64,000 nucleotides of DNA from Sipunculus nudus (lineage: Eukaryota; Annelida; Sipuncula; Golfingiida; Sipunculidae), in contig CM049307.1 in assembly GCA_026874595.1 (NCBI GenBank), positions 43,840,362-43,904,361 of the forward strand. Direction: 5' to 3'. The notes under the pieces were generated by a model that searched no databases, was not told the DNA's origin, and saw only the letters and a program-made list of their open reading frames with translations. Each line of letters opens with the position of its first letter. The first letter of the stretch is position 1. Of this stretch, positions 13,116 to 25,605 are shown one piece after another. The translations under genes were made by a program, and so were the position numbers.

Positions 13116-13850
13116 GCATGCTGTTGCGAACCATAATGTAATAAACGGCCCATAATGTAATAACGGCCCATATTGTGATAAAAACGACCCATAAAGTAAT
13201 AATCATACCCTGCCCATATTGTAATATAACTGGCCCGTACTGTAATAAAGGCCCATAATGTAATAAAAAGCGGCCCATATTGTAATAATGGCCCATATTG
13301 TAATAAAAACGACCTATATTGTAAAAATCATACCCTACCCATATTGTAATAAAATGGGAAGTGGGAAAAAGGGCCCATATTGTAATAACATATGTAACAG
13401 TTCAAAATTGAATCCCAAATCTAACAGGCGATATGTCGTTTGAGAATACCTTCTAAAATGACAGCCATTTTGGTTCCTCGTTAGTATAAGAGATGCAGTC
13501 ATAAAGGAAATCCAGTGAAACAGTCAACATTTATGTTGTCTACGTAAATTTGACATGCAATTAATCATAATCTTCTAAACGACATTTCTTATATATTTCT
13601 TTTACAATATTGGCCTTTTTGGCCATTTTAGCCCCCACCATGCTGATTACAGTATAGGTGAGGTAAAGTTATTACAATGTTACTCATTTATTATTAGGGT
13701 ACTGGCAATTATTATAATATTGGCCGTTTTTACAACAAAATAGGCAATTTCTACTACAATATTGACCATTGTTACAATACTGGTCTTTATTACAATATGA
13801 GTCGTAATAACGACCCAGAATGTAATAACCGTCCCATATTGTAATAACGG

Positions 13851-13852
<2 letters not shown>

Positions 13853-13943
<91 letters not shown>
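13853..13943. repeat. (TA)n microsatellite
   Basis: About 45 TA units with one TG interruption, directly beside the last direct GGCC-ATATTG-type unit of the foldback arm. Confidence 0.95.
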
Positions 13944-13945
<2 letters not shown>

Positions 13946-14872
13946 AATACTAACCAAGGAAAACCCCTAGCAATAGGCCATTGGGATTGGGTGAGGCATA
14001 ATGTTTGGATTCATTTTGTAATTTCTTTACTCCTTTGAGACCAGGGCATTCACATAATGCTATGAATAGTAATTAGCAAAAATAGTAAATAGCAATATAG
14101 CATATGACTGACAAATTAACTGGGAGCAAAATCTACTCCTTCCCTTTTCCCACGCATTTACTATTACCGATCATTTGCGGGTAACCGGGGGTGGGGGTGG
14201 GGGGGGGGGGGGGTTTGACCGTGAGGGGTTGGGGTGGGGTGGCGGGAAGGGTGGAGAAGGCTGAGGAAGACCTCCCTTGCGATCGCTCGGCGATTGCAAA
14301 CATCTGGTTTTTCACTTATTGTACAAACATGCAGTTGTAATAATTACTGGGAGGCACTCTCCATGGCTCAGATGGTAGCGTTCGGTAGTCTTTATAGGTC
14401 TTTATAGTTGTTCGTCGATCCTTTAGGTAGACAAAATACTGTCACCCTTCTCCATTAAAAAAATGTTTTTTTATACTACTGAGTCAAACCTTCTCTGTAG
14501 GAGATGTGGATGTAATCGCTTTTTCAACTAATCTTAACCTGTTTGTACATCTGCATGTATAAATCCATCTCGGTTTGGAATACGTGACAGGGCACACGCT
14601 TAGTGTCATTTATATAATATCCTGGTGTCAGGTAACTACCGCACCTGCGGGTTCTGGATGTGTAATCGTCCCCATTACTGAGTCATAACATGAAGGAACT
14701 CGCCAAATGTTGCATTCGTTTGTGATACAAACGTGATACACGGTTGTGGGGCACAGCCTTCCCATTATGCAGAGCGCTCACCCTGGATGGGGGCCGACCA
14801 TGAAAAACTCACCGCTCCTCGGCAGGGCCCCGGTCTCATCCAGTACTCGCCGACCTTTCACTTAATCTAATA

Positions 14873-14875
<3 letters not shown>
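13944..14875. other. Unassigned sequence inside the composite element
   Basis: Holds a G run with GGGGT repeats near 14187-14245. A box A-like word CATGGCTCAGATGGTAGCG lies at 14362 but no box B follows, so no tRNA or SINE is called. The GC-richer block 14740-14870 is unclassified and may be another repeat. Confidence 0.35.

Positions 14876-14934
<59 letters not shown>
14876..14934. repeat. Compound (TA)n(TATG)n microsatellite
   Basis: About 18 TA units followed by about 6 TGTA tetranucleotides. Confidence 0.95.
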
Positions 14935-15144
14935 ATTTCCCAAGTTTCGTGATTGTTTTTCATTTTTCATATTTCTTTTTATTAATTAGCAATTAGATTT
15001 TAATTTTTTTACTGCACTTTATTACTTTCAAATTCATTAATTGAGGATGATGATATTTATAAACAGCCGCAGAATTACTGCAGAGTACCAGCCCCTTGTT
15101 TGGGTCGACTGTGATCACTCTCACGGCTCCTCTGTATGTTGATA

Positions 15145-16244
15145 CCGGTGTAACAGGCCAGATTATTCCCCCTGCCCAGTTTATACCCGGGTATAAAACA
15201 GCCTAGGCTAGAATATACCCCGGGGTATATTCCGGCCTAGGCTATTTTATACCCCCCCTAGGCCAGATTATACCCCCACATGCAATCAGGTTTCACTGTT
15301 ATTTAATGTATCAAAGTTGATATAATAACAAATTTTAATGTTATCCATAAAATGATATAACCGATCTGGTTGAACACCTGTACTCTCATGCATTTTCAAT
15401 CACAAACACACACCCAAGGGTCACACACATATATATGTAATTGAATAGAAGCCTCGTTATTCTAAATATTTTTTTTGTATTTATTGATACTATAAACTGA
15501 GAAAAACTGATTTAAACTGTTTCCTTGCACATGGAATAATGACAGCAGACTGAGAGGATAATTTTCTATAATTATAATCTTCTTAAATTTATATGTATAT
15601 GTATGTAGATATATGTTTTGATGCACTCTATACATTTAGTATGTTTAATACCATAATGTATTATTCAGATTACCAATCTCAGGAAGCCCCCCCCCCCCCC
15701 CAACCCCACGATCCACCTAAGGGATCCCCCCCCCCCCCACCCCAAGGAAACCACCTCACAGAAACCACGATCTCCTAGAGAAACTCAAGCCTCAGAGAAG
15801 CCCCAAACAATCATTATAATCATTACTTGCATGCATGAGATCATGCAGGCATAATGAAGTTGTTTAGGTTCATATACAAGACAAAACTTACAAGTATACA
15901 TACTAACATAAATGCCGCAAATAGAATTAATCGCTCATAACACGAAAACTGAGTTTTAGCTATATCGTTAAAAAAGAGTTCTTATTTTATCAGACACAAT
16001 GACTAAGTCCATTTAAATTAACTATTGTGTTAAGCACAGCTGTTTTTTATTGATATATATAAAAGATATGAGAAGCAACAAGGGGGTATAATTCAGCCCA
16101 GAGGGGTATAAAATAGACTGGGCTAGATTATACCCCAGGGTATAAAATAGCCTAGCCCGTTTTATACCCGGGGTATATTCTGGCCTAGGCCAGTTTATAC
16201 CCGGGTATAGAATAAGGGGGGTTTATTCTGGCCTATTACACCGG
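15145..16244. mobile_element. TA-flanked MITE with GGCCTAGGC/TATACCCGGGTATA arms
   Basis: Left terminus CCGGTGTAACAGGCCAGA is mirrored at the right end (reverse complement CCGGTGTAATAGGCCAGA). Both ends are bordered by TA (15143-15144 and 16245-16246), as expected for a TA target duplication. The arms (about 130-165 bp each) are built from alternating TATACCCSGGGTATA and CTGGCCTAGGCYAG palindromes. Between them lie about 800 bp of AT-rich sequence with no transposase; poly-C tracts at 15687 and 15727 fall inside. This is the layout of a non-autonomous Tc1/mariner-type MITE. A degenerate copy of the same terminus occurs at 48815-48935. Confidence 0.75.
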
Positions 16245-16689
16245 TACTCGAACCCGCGATATGTGCACTAAGGAGTCATGTGTGCTGTCGAGACTATGGA
16301 CCCCGGTAAAATGCAAAGTTTACCATGCAAGATAATATTTTGCAAGTTATTAACGTAAATGCGCCTATGCGCCTTTGACTTTAACATGTTGGAAACGATT
16401 GAAATTTTATATTCTAATTTTGAAGTAAAATAAATATTAAATATTGAACCTCTCTACAGTCTGACTACATAACGAAAATACATGAGGGACAAGTTTTTCA
16501 GGAACAGGAAATCCTCTTTTTTGTGAAAATTACCTCAAAATGTCTTCTTTACATTTCATATTAAAAAAAAGTCCAAATGTTGGACCCCCTCCCCATGAAC
16601 CTGTTACTAACCTTAATGAAACCATGGTTCATAATTGAATAAAAAAATCATATTTTCATACACTAAAATATAACGTATAATAATAATGA

Positions 16690-16703
16690 TAATAATAATA
16701 ATA

Positions 16704-16757
<54 letters not shown>

Positions 16758-16766
16758 GTATATATA
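16690..16766. repeat. (AAT)n/(TA)n compound microsatellite
   Basis: A short AAT run passes into TA units with single-base interruptions. Confidence 0.9.
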
Positions 16767-16894
16767 ACAGTTTTCATAGTACCCATATGTGCATATTAGC
16801 GCCCACCCCCCCACCCCCCACCCTTTCGAATTTCTGGATCTGCCACTAATCATGGCCCCCTCCCTCAATCCTGGCTACGCCCCTGAATCTCCCC

Positions 16895-16896
<2 letters not shown>

Positions 16897-16938
<42 letters not shown>
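16897..16938. repeat. (TA)n microsatellite
   Basis: About 21 uninterrupted TA units. Confidence 0.95.
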
Positions 16939-16941
<3 letters not shown>

Positions 16942-17617
16942 CATGTTTAAATACTTTATCACTCTATTTAAACACTGACTCAACAAAAGGATAAACATGA
17001 ATCATGGCCATATTTCGCTCCTATAAGCTTGGTCACCGTTTTGAACAGATAGTCATTATGTAATCCAGTGGGTTTTCATACTTGTATGTTCACCTACACA
17101 TTCGTGTCAAGAGAAGTCAATATTTGAATTGTCTAAGTTAATTTGCATGAAATTTGAATTATAAAATTATTGGCCGTTTTACCCAACTGCGATTTTATTA
17201 CAATATGGGCCGTTTTACCTACTTGCGATTTTATTACAATATGGGCAGGGTATGGTTATTACAATATGGGCCGTTTTTTATTACATTATGGGCCATTTTT
17301 TCATTATGGGTCGTTTTTATTACAATATGGGCCGTTATTACATTATGGGCCGGTTATTACATTATGGGTAGTAACACATGCTAATCTAACGCTAATATTG
17401 AAGTCCAAAATTATTGTTTAATTATGCTCAATTTAGTATTGGTATCTTAAAGGCCGAGACTACCTTTTCATGAAACGGATTCGAAAGTGTAGCTAAGAAA
17501 GTCGTTTTATTGTAAACCAAAGCTTTTTAATCCACGCCAGTGAGACGACAGTGCTATTAACAACAAGCGTTCCTCTACTATGTATATATTGTTACATTGA
17601 ACATTCGGTTTCTTTAA

Positions 17618-18010
17618 CCGTATACATCCTTTCACTTTCTGTTTAATTGGTACTTGTGTCAGGATGACACGGACAGATGTGACACATGGACCGACATAGA
17701 TCACGCCGGTAATGGTGTTATACCAGGTGGGGAGACTGACCAATGATGACCAATGGTCAGTACACTAATTTCCAACAGTGACCTCCCCTCAGGCGCGCTG
17801 ACCACGCTGATCTTGGACGTGTCACAAATAAATGTCGCAACCAGGTTACCGGGGGAACCCCCACAGTGGCGCCACGCATTGTCTGTACACGAGTTTCGTA
17901 AATGTCAGTCTAAAAGAGTGTATTGTTTTAATCGGTTTTATTCAGTTCGTTGCACACACTGTCGTCCAATTGTGGATTTCACCAATGAGCCTTTTCTGTT
18001 AAGCTGATAC
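17618..18010 (-). repeat. Interspersed repeat, copy 2
   Basis: Reverse-complement counterpart of 6296-6702, with the same block order and the same GGCGCCAC segment. It is best conserved at 17618-17962. Both copies end near a (TA)n run on the same side (here 18077-18130). Two inverted copies 11 kb apart show that this is a dispersed element. It has no retained ORF and its class is unknown. Confidence 0.8.
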
Positions 18011-18034
18011 AGGGACTGATATGGTGACACTCTT

Positions 18035-18075
18035 TTAAATGGTACATGCATGAACATTAGTGTATACACGAATAA

Positions 18076-18133
<58 letters not shown>

Positions 18134-18175
18134 GTTCGTGTATACACTAAAGTATATGTGCATGCATGGTGCATG
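18035..18175. repeat. Palindrome flanking a (TA)n core
   Basis: Identical inverted 16-mers TTAGTGTATACACGAA lie at 18057-18072 and, inverted, at 18135-18150, with CATGCAT-type words outside them on both sides. The core is about 27 TA units (18077-18130). The whole block could extrude as a long cruciform or hairpin. It lies just beyond copy 2 of the interspersed repeat. Confidence 0.85.
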
Positions 18176-19130
18176 TGTCACATTTCAAATATATTACAAG
18201 TTTAAAATTTAAAAAAAATACGATATTATGTTATATTTCCAGTATACTAGTATATAAATTCTAATCCATTAGATATATAATATTTCATAGTTAACTCAGA
18301 AAAAGAATACAGTCTATATTTCGCATTATTAATATATTCCATTTCCAATATGTAAATATTATACTCTGAATAGAGGGGGATGATTACATTGACCACACCT
18401 TGCTAGAAAGTGTGTTTGTGTACCCCCTGTATTGACGCCCCTGTTTGTATATATTGGTAATTGTTGTGAGAAAAATCTCCATATATCATGGAGGAAATAA
18501 AGAATAACAACAACATTAACAGCATTTAGAGGAAGTATATTTTATTATTTTACTTAATTCATTATTTATTTATTTTTTGTTTATTCTCATTCTCTATGCA
18601 TAAGCTATGTTTAATGATATAATTTTCCATAAACCAACTGCATCTTATGTGAGTGTTATACCAAATGCGTAAGGAGTGAGTTTAAAAAGGCAATTTTGTA
18701 AATTCTATAGAACTGCAAAGAGCAAATACTCTCTCGTATACACTCCTGCACACTGCATGTGTCAAGAAATATTTATGTGTCGAAGGATTGAAGCTGTATT
18801 CCTACACATGCCCATGCATAAGTTGTTAAAAGATAGGATACTTAATTAAATTGTGTAACAATATAATAACGAACGTAACAATTAATGTTTTGGCTTATGT
18901 AATTGCATGGCCACACGGATATATTTGTCGGCGTCCCATGCGAAAGTTACCGTTCTCATTCATTTGCATGACACCAAACCCCAAGGCCATGGAAGGTCTC
19001 CCCAAGAAAGTATCGCCCATTCATAAAGGTGTGATTTATTGTTGATTAGTGGCGGCTTGAAATACTGAAAGAGTGACAGTCTAATTTGTAGCGTCGAGAA
19101 ACTCTTAGAGGTTGAACAAGACGTTACGCT
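18176..19130. other. Unassigned intergenic sequence
   Basis: AT-rich with no gene or clear repeat. ORFs at 18.85-19.05 kb are short and featureless. Confidence 0.4.
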
Positions 19131-19700
19131 TGTTCGTAACAGTACAAAGTCGAAGAAGACTTGTTTAGTTTCGATTGTTTTCTTGCCTTTATTGTGGGTA
19201 CCATGCAAGCTCATTTTTCAGGATGGTTACTGCACTCCGCTCCCAAATCCAGGATGTCTTGCGACCTGACAACCTATCCAGGAAGTGGGTTTAACCGCGG
19301 TATCCATTCGTATGAAACTTTAATCAAAGTGGCCAAACTTGGCGGGGCCTCCCGCGGTCTAACGCGTGAACGACACGCGGACCGCGCGCGCCTCCATTTC
19401 GCCAATCCATACAACCTGATACCCTATTAATTGCTGCCCCATGATAATATGGTAATTAGAGATTAAGAGGCGATAAATTATAGCCGAGCAGTCACCGGAA
19501 CCCGCCGTGCCCTTTTGTGGACCTGATCACATTTCAGCGAGGACTTGTATAATTAGCTGTAACTTTGGAGATGAACTGTCAGTCATTCCGTTGACGATGA
19601 TAGCCGAACTTCGCGGAGGATTACTTATTAACACCAAGACTGGCAGAAAACGACCAGCCTCTTGTGTCTATTACAGCCCGCTGATTACTTAATGTAAAGG
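19131..19700. other. Complex island, possible conserved noncoding element
   Basis: Repeat-free and GC-balanced, with many homeodomain-type TAATTA/TAATTG cores (19420-19560) beside GC-rich words such as CCGCGGTCTAACGCG. An 89-residue open frame at 19161-19430 lacks any family motif. The mix of TAAT cores and CpG-containing words resembles developmental enhancers. That reading is inference. Confidence 0.35.
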
Positions 19701-20718
19701 CCCGTGCGTGATTTAATTCTAACGCGACTTTGATGGCTCTTCATTCCATGATCTGGTTCACCTGTGAAACTTATATACAAACGCAGATAGATTCACGTGT
19801 CCTTTCCCAGCGTACACTTGTTATTGCGTACCTAAAAATCTTGATATGGACTACCTGATACTTTTTCTTTTTTTTTTAATACTTTTTAACCCCCCCCCCC
19901 CCCCCGAGTTAAAGAGAATGGGGTGACTCTCAGACATACATATATCAATAAAATCGCATATCCTTTTTTCTTTTTTTTAGATGTAAATGAAACGCCACGT
20001 GGCATCATCTGAAATTGTACAGCTTTGATGTTTGGACACGCCCGTTTGAAAATTGGCCCTCCATTTTATTCACGTTGCTTTCTAATGTATTCCACCTGGA
20101 GGTACGCCCACAGAAATCGAAAATATGATTGTTGGCCCTCTCGTACGTCGGATATCAATATGAACCCCCCAACCCCTCCTCCGGCATATATAGTATATAC
20201 TCAACATCAGGAGGTATGCCCCTACAGGTAAAGGAACGTTACATATAAGGTATGTTCGTAAGTCTGAACAGGATTCGCAGAAGCTCTTGCGTGTATATGT
20301 GTGTGCGTGTTTGTAAGGCTTAATGTGGCGTACTAAAACCTCCGTATGTGGCGTACTAAAACTCCTTTTCCGGCATATCACCTGATATGGCGTACTGCGC
20401 GGGAAAAGGAAGTGGTTAAAATTCATTTTTGGTGCGTTTTCTTTTTAAAACAAAAATTGGATTTCTTACTGTTGTGGCGTACCTGGAGGTATGTCACATC
20501 CGGACAAGTCCATGTTTTAATTCACTCAGTAGTCTATTCTTATTGGTCTAATTGAAAGATTATCAATATACTTAATACAGAGCACCGGTGGTATAGTCTT
20601 TAACAGGAGTAAGCTGCATGAGGACTTATATACGTGCTCGTGTATGTTAATCTGTATGTGTCCGTCCATCCGTCAGTCTGTCCGTATGCGTGTGTATATG
20701 CGGGTGTGCTTTTCTATA
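19701..20718. other. Unassigned sequence with poly-C and GGCGTAC words
   Basis: Contains a T tract and a C tract (19865-19905). The words GGCGTAC/GTACGCC recur about five times between 20100 and 20480 in both orientations. These could be a worn inverted-repeat element, but I could not define ends. Confidence 0.35.
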
Positions 20719-21557
20719 CCAGGGTTGAGGCCAGGTACTTGTGCCTGTACCTAGGTACACAATTCAGAGTACCTGTAACAGTGCCTTGCTGTCATGAGTT
20801 GGAAGTGCCTGGTACCTGTACCTGTACCTGGAACAAAAGTACCTGTACCTGGTATCAGGTAGACTCCATGCAGGTTCATGTTTAATACTGGACACCAGGC
20901 TTGGGTCAGTTTATATTTTAAAAGATCTCACCCCTGTTGGGGCAGTTACCTAAACATGTGTCAGGCAAGGGTAATTATTAAAGCACTTATCCCTGCTGTC
21001 TTTCAAGTTGAGGGGTATAGAGCTAGTAGCATCCTGGTCTACCTCCAGCCTCTAAACAGGAAGTTTATTGTGGCGTTATCAGCATTAGTAAAGGGCAACT
21101 AGCAAAGGATATGAACAGGGTTGCAAAAATGCTTGATGCAGATAGTGGTCTAGTATATACAGAAAATTGGTTTAGAGCATAAGAAGAACTGAAGAAAATT
21201 CCTATTATATGGCTGAACTTTCAGCGCAACTTCATATATTTAGCACTCTTCATAAAGGCGGTCCAGTATATTTGTAAGGCCTGTATTTTCCTAAAGACGT
21301 ATGGAGTGACTATTTAATACATTTTAATAATATTTTCCGTCTTTCTATTACAACTTGTTATCGCACCCCTGTAGAAGATTTTTATGCAATAATAATTGGT
21401 TAAAATGGCATTTAAAAGTACCTGTATCTAGGTACTCTACAACAATTATGTACCTGTACCTAAACCTGTATAGCTGGCCATTTCACAAGTACCTGCATGT
21501 ATTTGTACTTATATATATATATATGTACTGTTACATATACCTGGCCCCAAACCTGTT
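20719..21557. mobile_element. Inverted-repeat element with ACCTGTACCTAGGTAC arms
   Basis: The left end (CAGGGTTGAGGCCAGGTA, 20720-20737) matches the reverse complement of the right end (CAGGTTTGGGGCCAGGTA, about 21538-21555). Each arm (20733-20870 and 21414-21550) carries many CCTGTACCT / AGGTAC units, which are self-complementary around GGTACC and TAGGTA cores. The 540-bp centre has no transposase. A TA lies just outside both ends but the duplication is not clean. Probably a foldback or MITE-type element. Confidence 0.6.
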
Positions 21558-21874
21558 CTCTATTCCCCACAAATTCCTCACACATGCATCCGCAAATATA
21601 TACATCACACTTATTGGTTGATATAATTTTTTACCAGAAACATCTATGCTGTTATTAGTGAAAATTAATAGTAAAGTTTAACACTGGAAATTTCTTTCAG
21701 GTTGTCGACATGATGTATAAAACGCTTAGATTATATAATAATGCTATCCGCAGAGTCATCGTCTTATATACACAAGTATAGAGAAGGAACAGCTATATAC
21801 CAATGGAAGGTAAATACAAAATATATAGGGCGGTACAGAAATATGGTTTTGTATACTATAATTAAAGCTCTCTC

Positions 21875-22070
21875 CCCCCCCCCCTCTCTCTCTCTGTCTG
21901 TATTTTTATATGTATATATGTATATATGTATATATGTATATATGTATATATGTATATATGTATATATGTATATATGTATATATGTATATATGTATATATG
22001 TATATATGTATATATGTATATATGTATATATGTATATATGTATATATGTATATATGTATATATATACATA
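21875..22070. repeat. Poly-C/(CT)n followed by (TGTATATA)n minisatellite
   Basis: A C tract and CT units (21872-21897) precede about 20 nearly perfect copies of the 8-mer TGTATATA (21908-22070). Long ORFs on both strands here are translations of the 8-mer and are not genes. Confidence 0.95.
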
Positions 22071-22929
22071 TAAAGCCTGCCTTATCTGTAGAATTTATGT
22101 GATTTCTGGCTTAATATCAGTACAAATTGATAAATTTGGAAAATTCCTGTTAAGAAAGGTTCTTATATAAACCGCTTCTGTGACGTCTGTTTGAGCTTGT
22201 TTAACTACAGTGTTACGAAACAAGGTACATTTTGTTGAATAATAGAAACACATGCATGTGACCGAGGACGAACTTCTACAGGTGATCATTTATTCTGCGG
22301 CCATTTTGTATGAATGCATCTATGACGGTAAATTTTGTATATTTACATACTTTATTATCTATTACATACAGTATATTTGGGTATGTGATCAGTGTATATA
22401 TATGCTTTTCACGTATGAAATACCGCACCCTTCCGCCAGAGGTCGTTTCTACTACGAACTTGTGAGTCTGAGTATGCGCAGTGCATGTGGAAATACCTGT
22501 CATGTGACATGTTTTAACCTGTAAACAAATAGAGTACAAACCAGTCTATTAACACCATAACCTCCCTATTATGAACTCTCTTTAGAGTCAGACCAAATAA
22601 GGGCCTCACCTCTCCAGAGAGATATATCTTGTTTTGTCCTTCGTCGCGCATCGTCTATAGGATTTCTGCCGATAACTTTTGAAGCTTCGCGTTTTATTTC
22701 GTCAATTTTGATTCATAGATTTTTTAACATAAAATATCGGAAGAGTTGAAATTGATGACCTTTCAGCTGGATCTTCATTGTCATAACTAAGAATATACAA
22801 GATTATTTTAAACACCATGACTATATATTGAGGTACTGAATGTTTCAGTCACATTTTATACATCAATTGTTTCAACTAACCTATCAGATACATGTAAAAG
22901 TTGATGGAGATTTTTTTTTACTTTGACTA
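22071..22929. other. Unassigned intergenic sequence
   Basis: No gene recognised. The block 22560-22800 is more complex and may be a repeat, but no second copy was found in this window. Confidence 0.35.
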
Positions 22930-23469
22930 CAGTCCGTTTCATCCCCTCATGTCCACCTGTTTTTTTGCTATGAAAATTTTTATTAGGTACATTTCAAGGG
23001 AAACAATTATAGTGTAGAGGAGAGGATTACAGAACCTAATTTTCAACTAGGTAACTAAATATCTACCTTATGCCATATTTGAGTAACAGAATTTTCTGAA
23101 AATATGAGAAATCAGTCTACATTATACAACATATCAGACCCACTTATGGTGGTCAAGGTCATTGGTCACATGCAAAAACAGCCTCCACAGACAGCTGCTG
23201 ATTGGATGATGTCATGTAAACATTCTAAAAAATATAACCAGCTAAAACAAAGATGGCTACTTATGGAGGAACACATCATAATCTGCCAGATCATGGTGAA
23301 GAGACTATAATGTTGTGAAACATAAACAGGGGATTTATTGTAAAATTCTTAATTGCCATATTAGGTTGTCACTTCCATATGATGTTTTGTTGGAAATTAT
23401 TGAAAAATATAAACTTTTAAGAAAATCAGCTACAAAAAACAGGTGGACAGCAGGTGGTGAAACGGACTA
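22930..23469. mobile_element. 540-bp MITE with about 40-bp TIRs and TA duplication
   Basis: The left terminus CAGTCCGTTTCATCCCCTCA and the reverse complement of the right terminus TAGTCCGTTTCACCACCTGC agree. The match continues through a TGTCCACCTGTTTTTTG block, giving TIRs of about 40 bp. TA borders both ends (22928-22929 and 23470-23471). The interior has only a 68-residue ORF without a DDE-type signature. Size, TIRs and TA target fit a non-autonomous Tc1/mariner-like MITE. Confidence 0.75.
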
Positions 23470-23471
23470 TA

Positions 23472-24631
23472 GTATGCAGGATGAATGTTGAAAGGGTATA
23501 AGGAGATAAGAGTGGATGGATTAGAGCTATGGTTTTGTAGATGTCACCTTAAAGCCCTACCCCAAAACAGCTCAGAACACTCCAGCGTATACATAGCTAC
23601 AGACCGGCAAGCACAGGGGCCAGAGGAAAAGTCGGAGAAACCAGAAGAGCAACAGCAGCCACGCCTATCCAGTGCCGATCGTCTCAAAATCCGTCCCACC
23701 AGCATGCAGATATACTCGCCATGCCTTGAACTCTGCAAATGATTAGCAAGCGGATCTTAGTTCCTAACATAAGCCAAGTATTCACCATAAGTCATATATA
23801 TCTCTAAATTTAACTGTTTTTTAAGCAGGCTATATGTCGTAATAAGAGTTCGGATATAAGAGAAGTCTTTTTCTTTTTTACGCTCAGCCTTTACACCAGG
23901 GGTCAGCACTGACAGATTAACATGAAAAAATTAGAAAACTGCATTCTGAGGAATGCAAGCCTCTGGAATTGGGGGGGGGGGGGGGGGAGGGGGTTCCCTA
24001 TCGTGGGATGCTACGAAAATCGTGTTTGTATTCACTTTTTCGGCCCGTATTCCCAGGTTTATTCGTGGATAATTTACTGTACATTTGTAAATATTCCTTG
24101 ATAAAGTTCCTGAATCCGGATCATGAGCCAAATCCACACCAAAATCTAAACGATTCATCATTTACCATATTCCCGAAATGCCCTAAAAATTTCATGAGAT
24201 TCCGTTAAAGATTGCGTGAGTTATGTTGTATTAACAACTAAACAAACACACACATACATAAACGGGAATGAACGCACACCCTCATGGCGGAGGCAGCTAT
24301 ACATACCAAGACATATATCACAAGGCTACATTCCATCTGTGCTATCTTGTGCCTCAGTTGTAGATTGCCGCCCAGTTACCAGCAAATTATATATAATATG
24401 ATCAGTTGTTATAATCTCTATATAACAGGTCTGCTTCGAAAGCCTAGAGATTTCATACATAACAGTTTCTTGCAGGAGCAGAGAAGAAAAAGGTATGAGA
24501 CGCAAGGTGGATCGCAGTCTTTCCATATTAAGCATTTAATGATTTATTTCCCATACTTTTTAGCCCCCCCCCCCCCCCCTGAAACACACATTTACTTTAA
24601 TATCAACATGTAAACAAGCACATACAAGCAC

Positions 24632-24682
<51 letters not shown>

Positions 24683-25108
24683 GGTGAATGGGGGGGGGGG
24701 GGGGGGCTAAAACGTAATATAATCTAGCTGTGTGTGAAGAATGAGAGACAAAGAAATGTGTGGTATAATAAGATGTGACAGATGGTAAAAAGTCAATAAG
24801 TAAAAGCCTAGAGGGATTACTCTGAAGGTCTATACAAAAACTGACAACTATGCAGCTGAAGATGCCGGTGTACTATGGCATATATAAACGGCAAAGTGCA
24901 ACAGGCTAAATATACACGGCCAATCACCTGAAATGTCAAAATGCAGTCGGTGTTTGTCCATCTGCTTGTTACTTGGCAACATGCAAAAGCGAAAGTCTTT
25001 AATTTTCTTAACATCACTTCAATGATTATGTAAGCCAGCTTTTTCGTTAAGCATATGGTTCTTAGTTACCATATGGTACTTATGTGACTCGAATTTAATG
25101 GAATCCAG
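23472..25108. other. Unassigned sequence with G/C homopolymers and (GA)n
   Basis: Contains G runs at about 23970-23986 and 24690-24706, a C run at about 24565-24579, and a (GA)n run at 24636-24678. Short ORFs at 23485-23742 (either strand) have balanced composition but no recognisable domain, so no gene is called. Confidence 0.4.
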
Positions 25109-25169
25109 TATATTATATTATATATATATATATAAATATATATATAAATATAAATATAATATATATATA

Positions 25170-25216
<47 letters not shown>
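25109..25216. repeat. Imperfect (TA)n microsatellite
   Basis: TA units with AAATA interruptions, about 108 bp. Confidence 0.9.
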
Positions 25217-25218
<2 letters not shown>

Positions 25219-25338
25219 CGCGCCATTTCCGATCTGACCCATCCTTAGATCGGATAATGGGTCGTCCTACTTAAGATTGTCAACCCATTTTAAGAGGGAC
25301 CAGACCGAATATCCGATAATGACCTACCGATGCATGTA

Positions 25339-25567
25339 CAGTCGAACCTCTATAATGTGGGCACCCTTGGGACTGGGCCAATTAAACTGTCCACTTTATA
25401 GAGGTGCCCACTATATGGAGGTAAAAGCTGCCTTTTTCAGTGCTGCCACTTGCTTGGAAACATAACTATAGTTACTCCTGTTTTAACAGTACTTTGTTAA
25501 ATTGATTTATGTATTTTCTTCCTTTTTCTTAACAAAAATGTGAACAAGTATAAATTTATCATTGTTT

Positions 25568-25605
<38 letters not shown>

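Larger units (their letters stand above)
13116..17381. mobile_element. Composite foldback-like element with GGCCCATATTGTAATAA arms
   Basis: The left arm (13116-13395) holds about a dozen tandem units of GGCCCATATTGTAATAA and variants. The right arm (17159-17381) is its inverted counterpart. Reading both arms inward, they agree in order: GCATG, a TGTT block, CCATAATGTAATAA, then GGCCCATATTGTAATAA units, a CATACCCTGCCCATATTG block, and further units. Two more blocks lie inside: inverted units at 13600-13800 and direct units at 13805-13850. No transposase ORF is present. Everything between the arms seems to be later insertions and microsatellites. I infer a foldback or MITE family, possibly two nested copies; the exact outer ends are uncertain. 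Confidence 0.6.

Noticed and set aside
14351-14390. tRNA or SINE start with a box A-like word
   Set aside because: No box B at the right spacing and no cloverleaf.
21741-22073. Tyr/Ile/Met-rich ORFs on both strands
   Set aside because: Translations of the TGTATATA 8-mer array.
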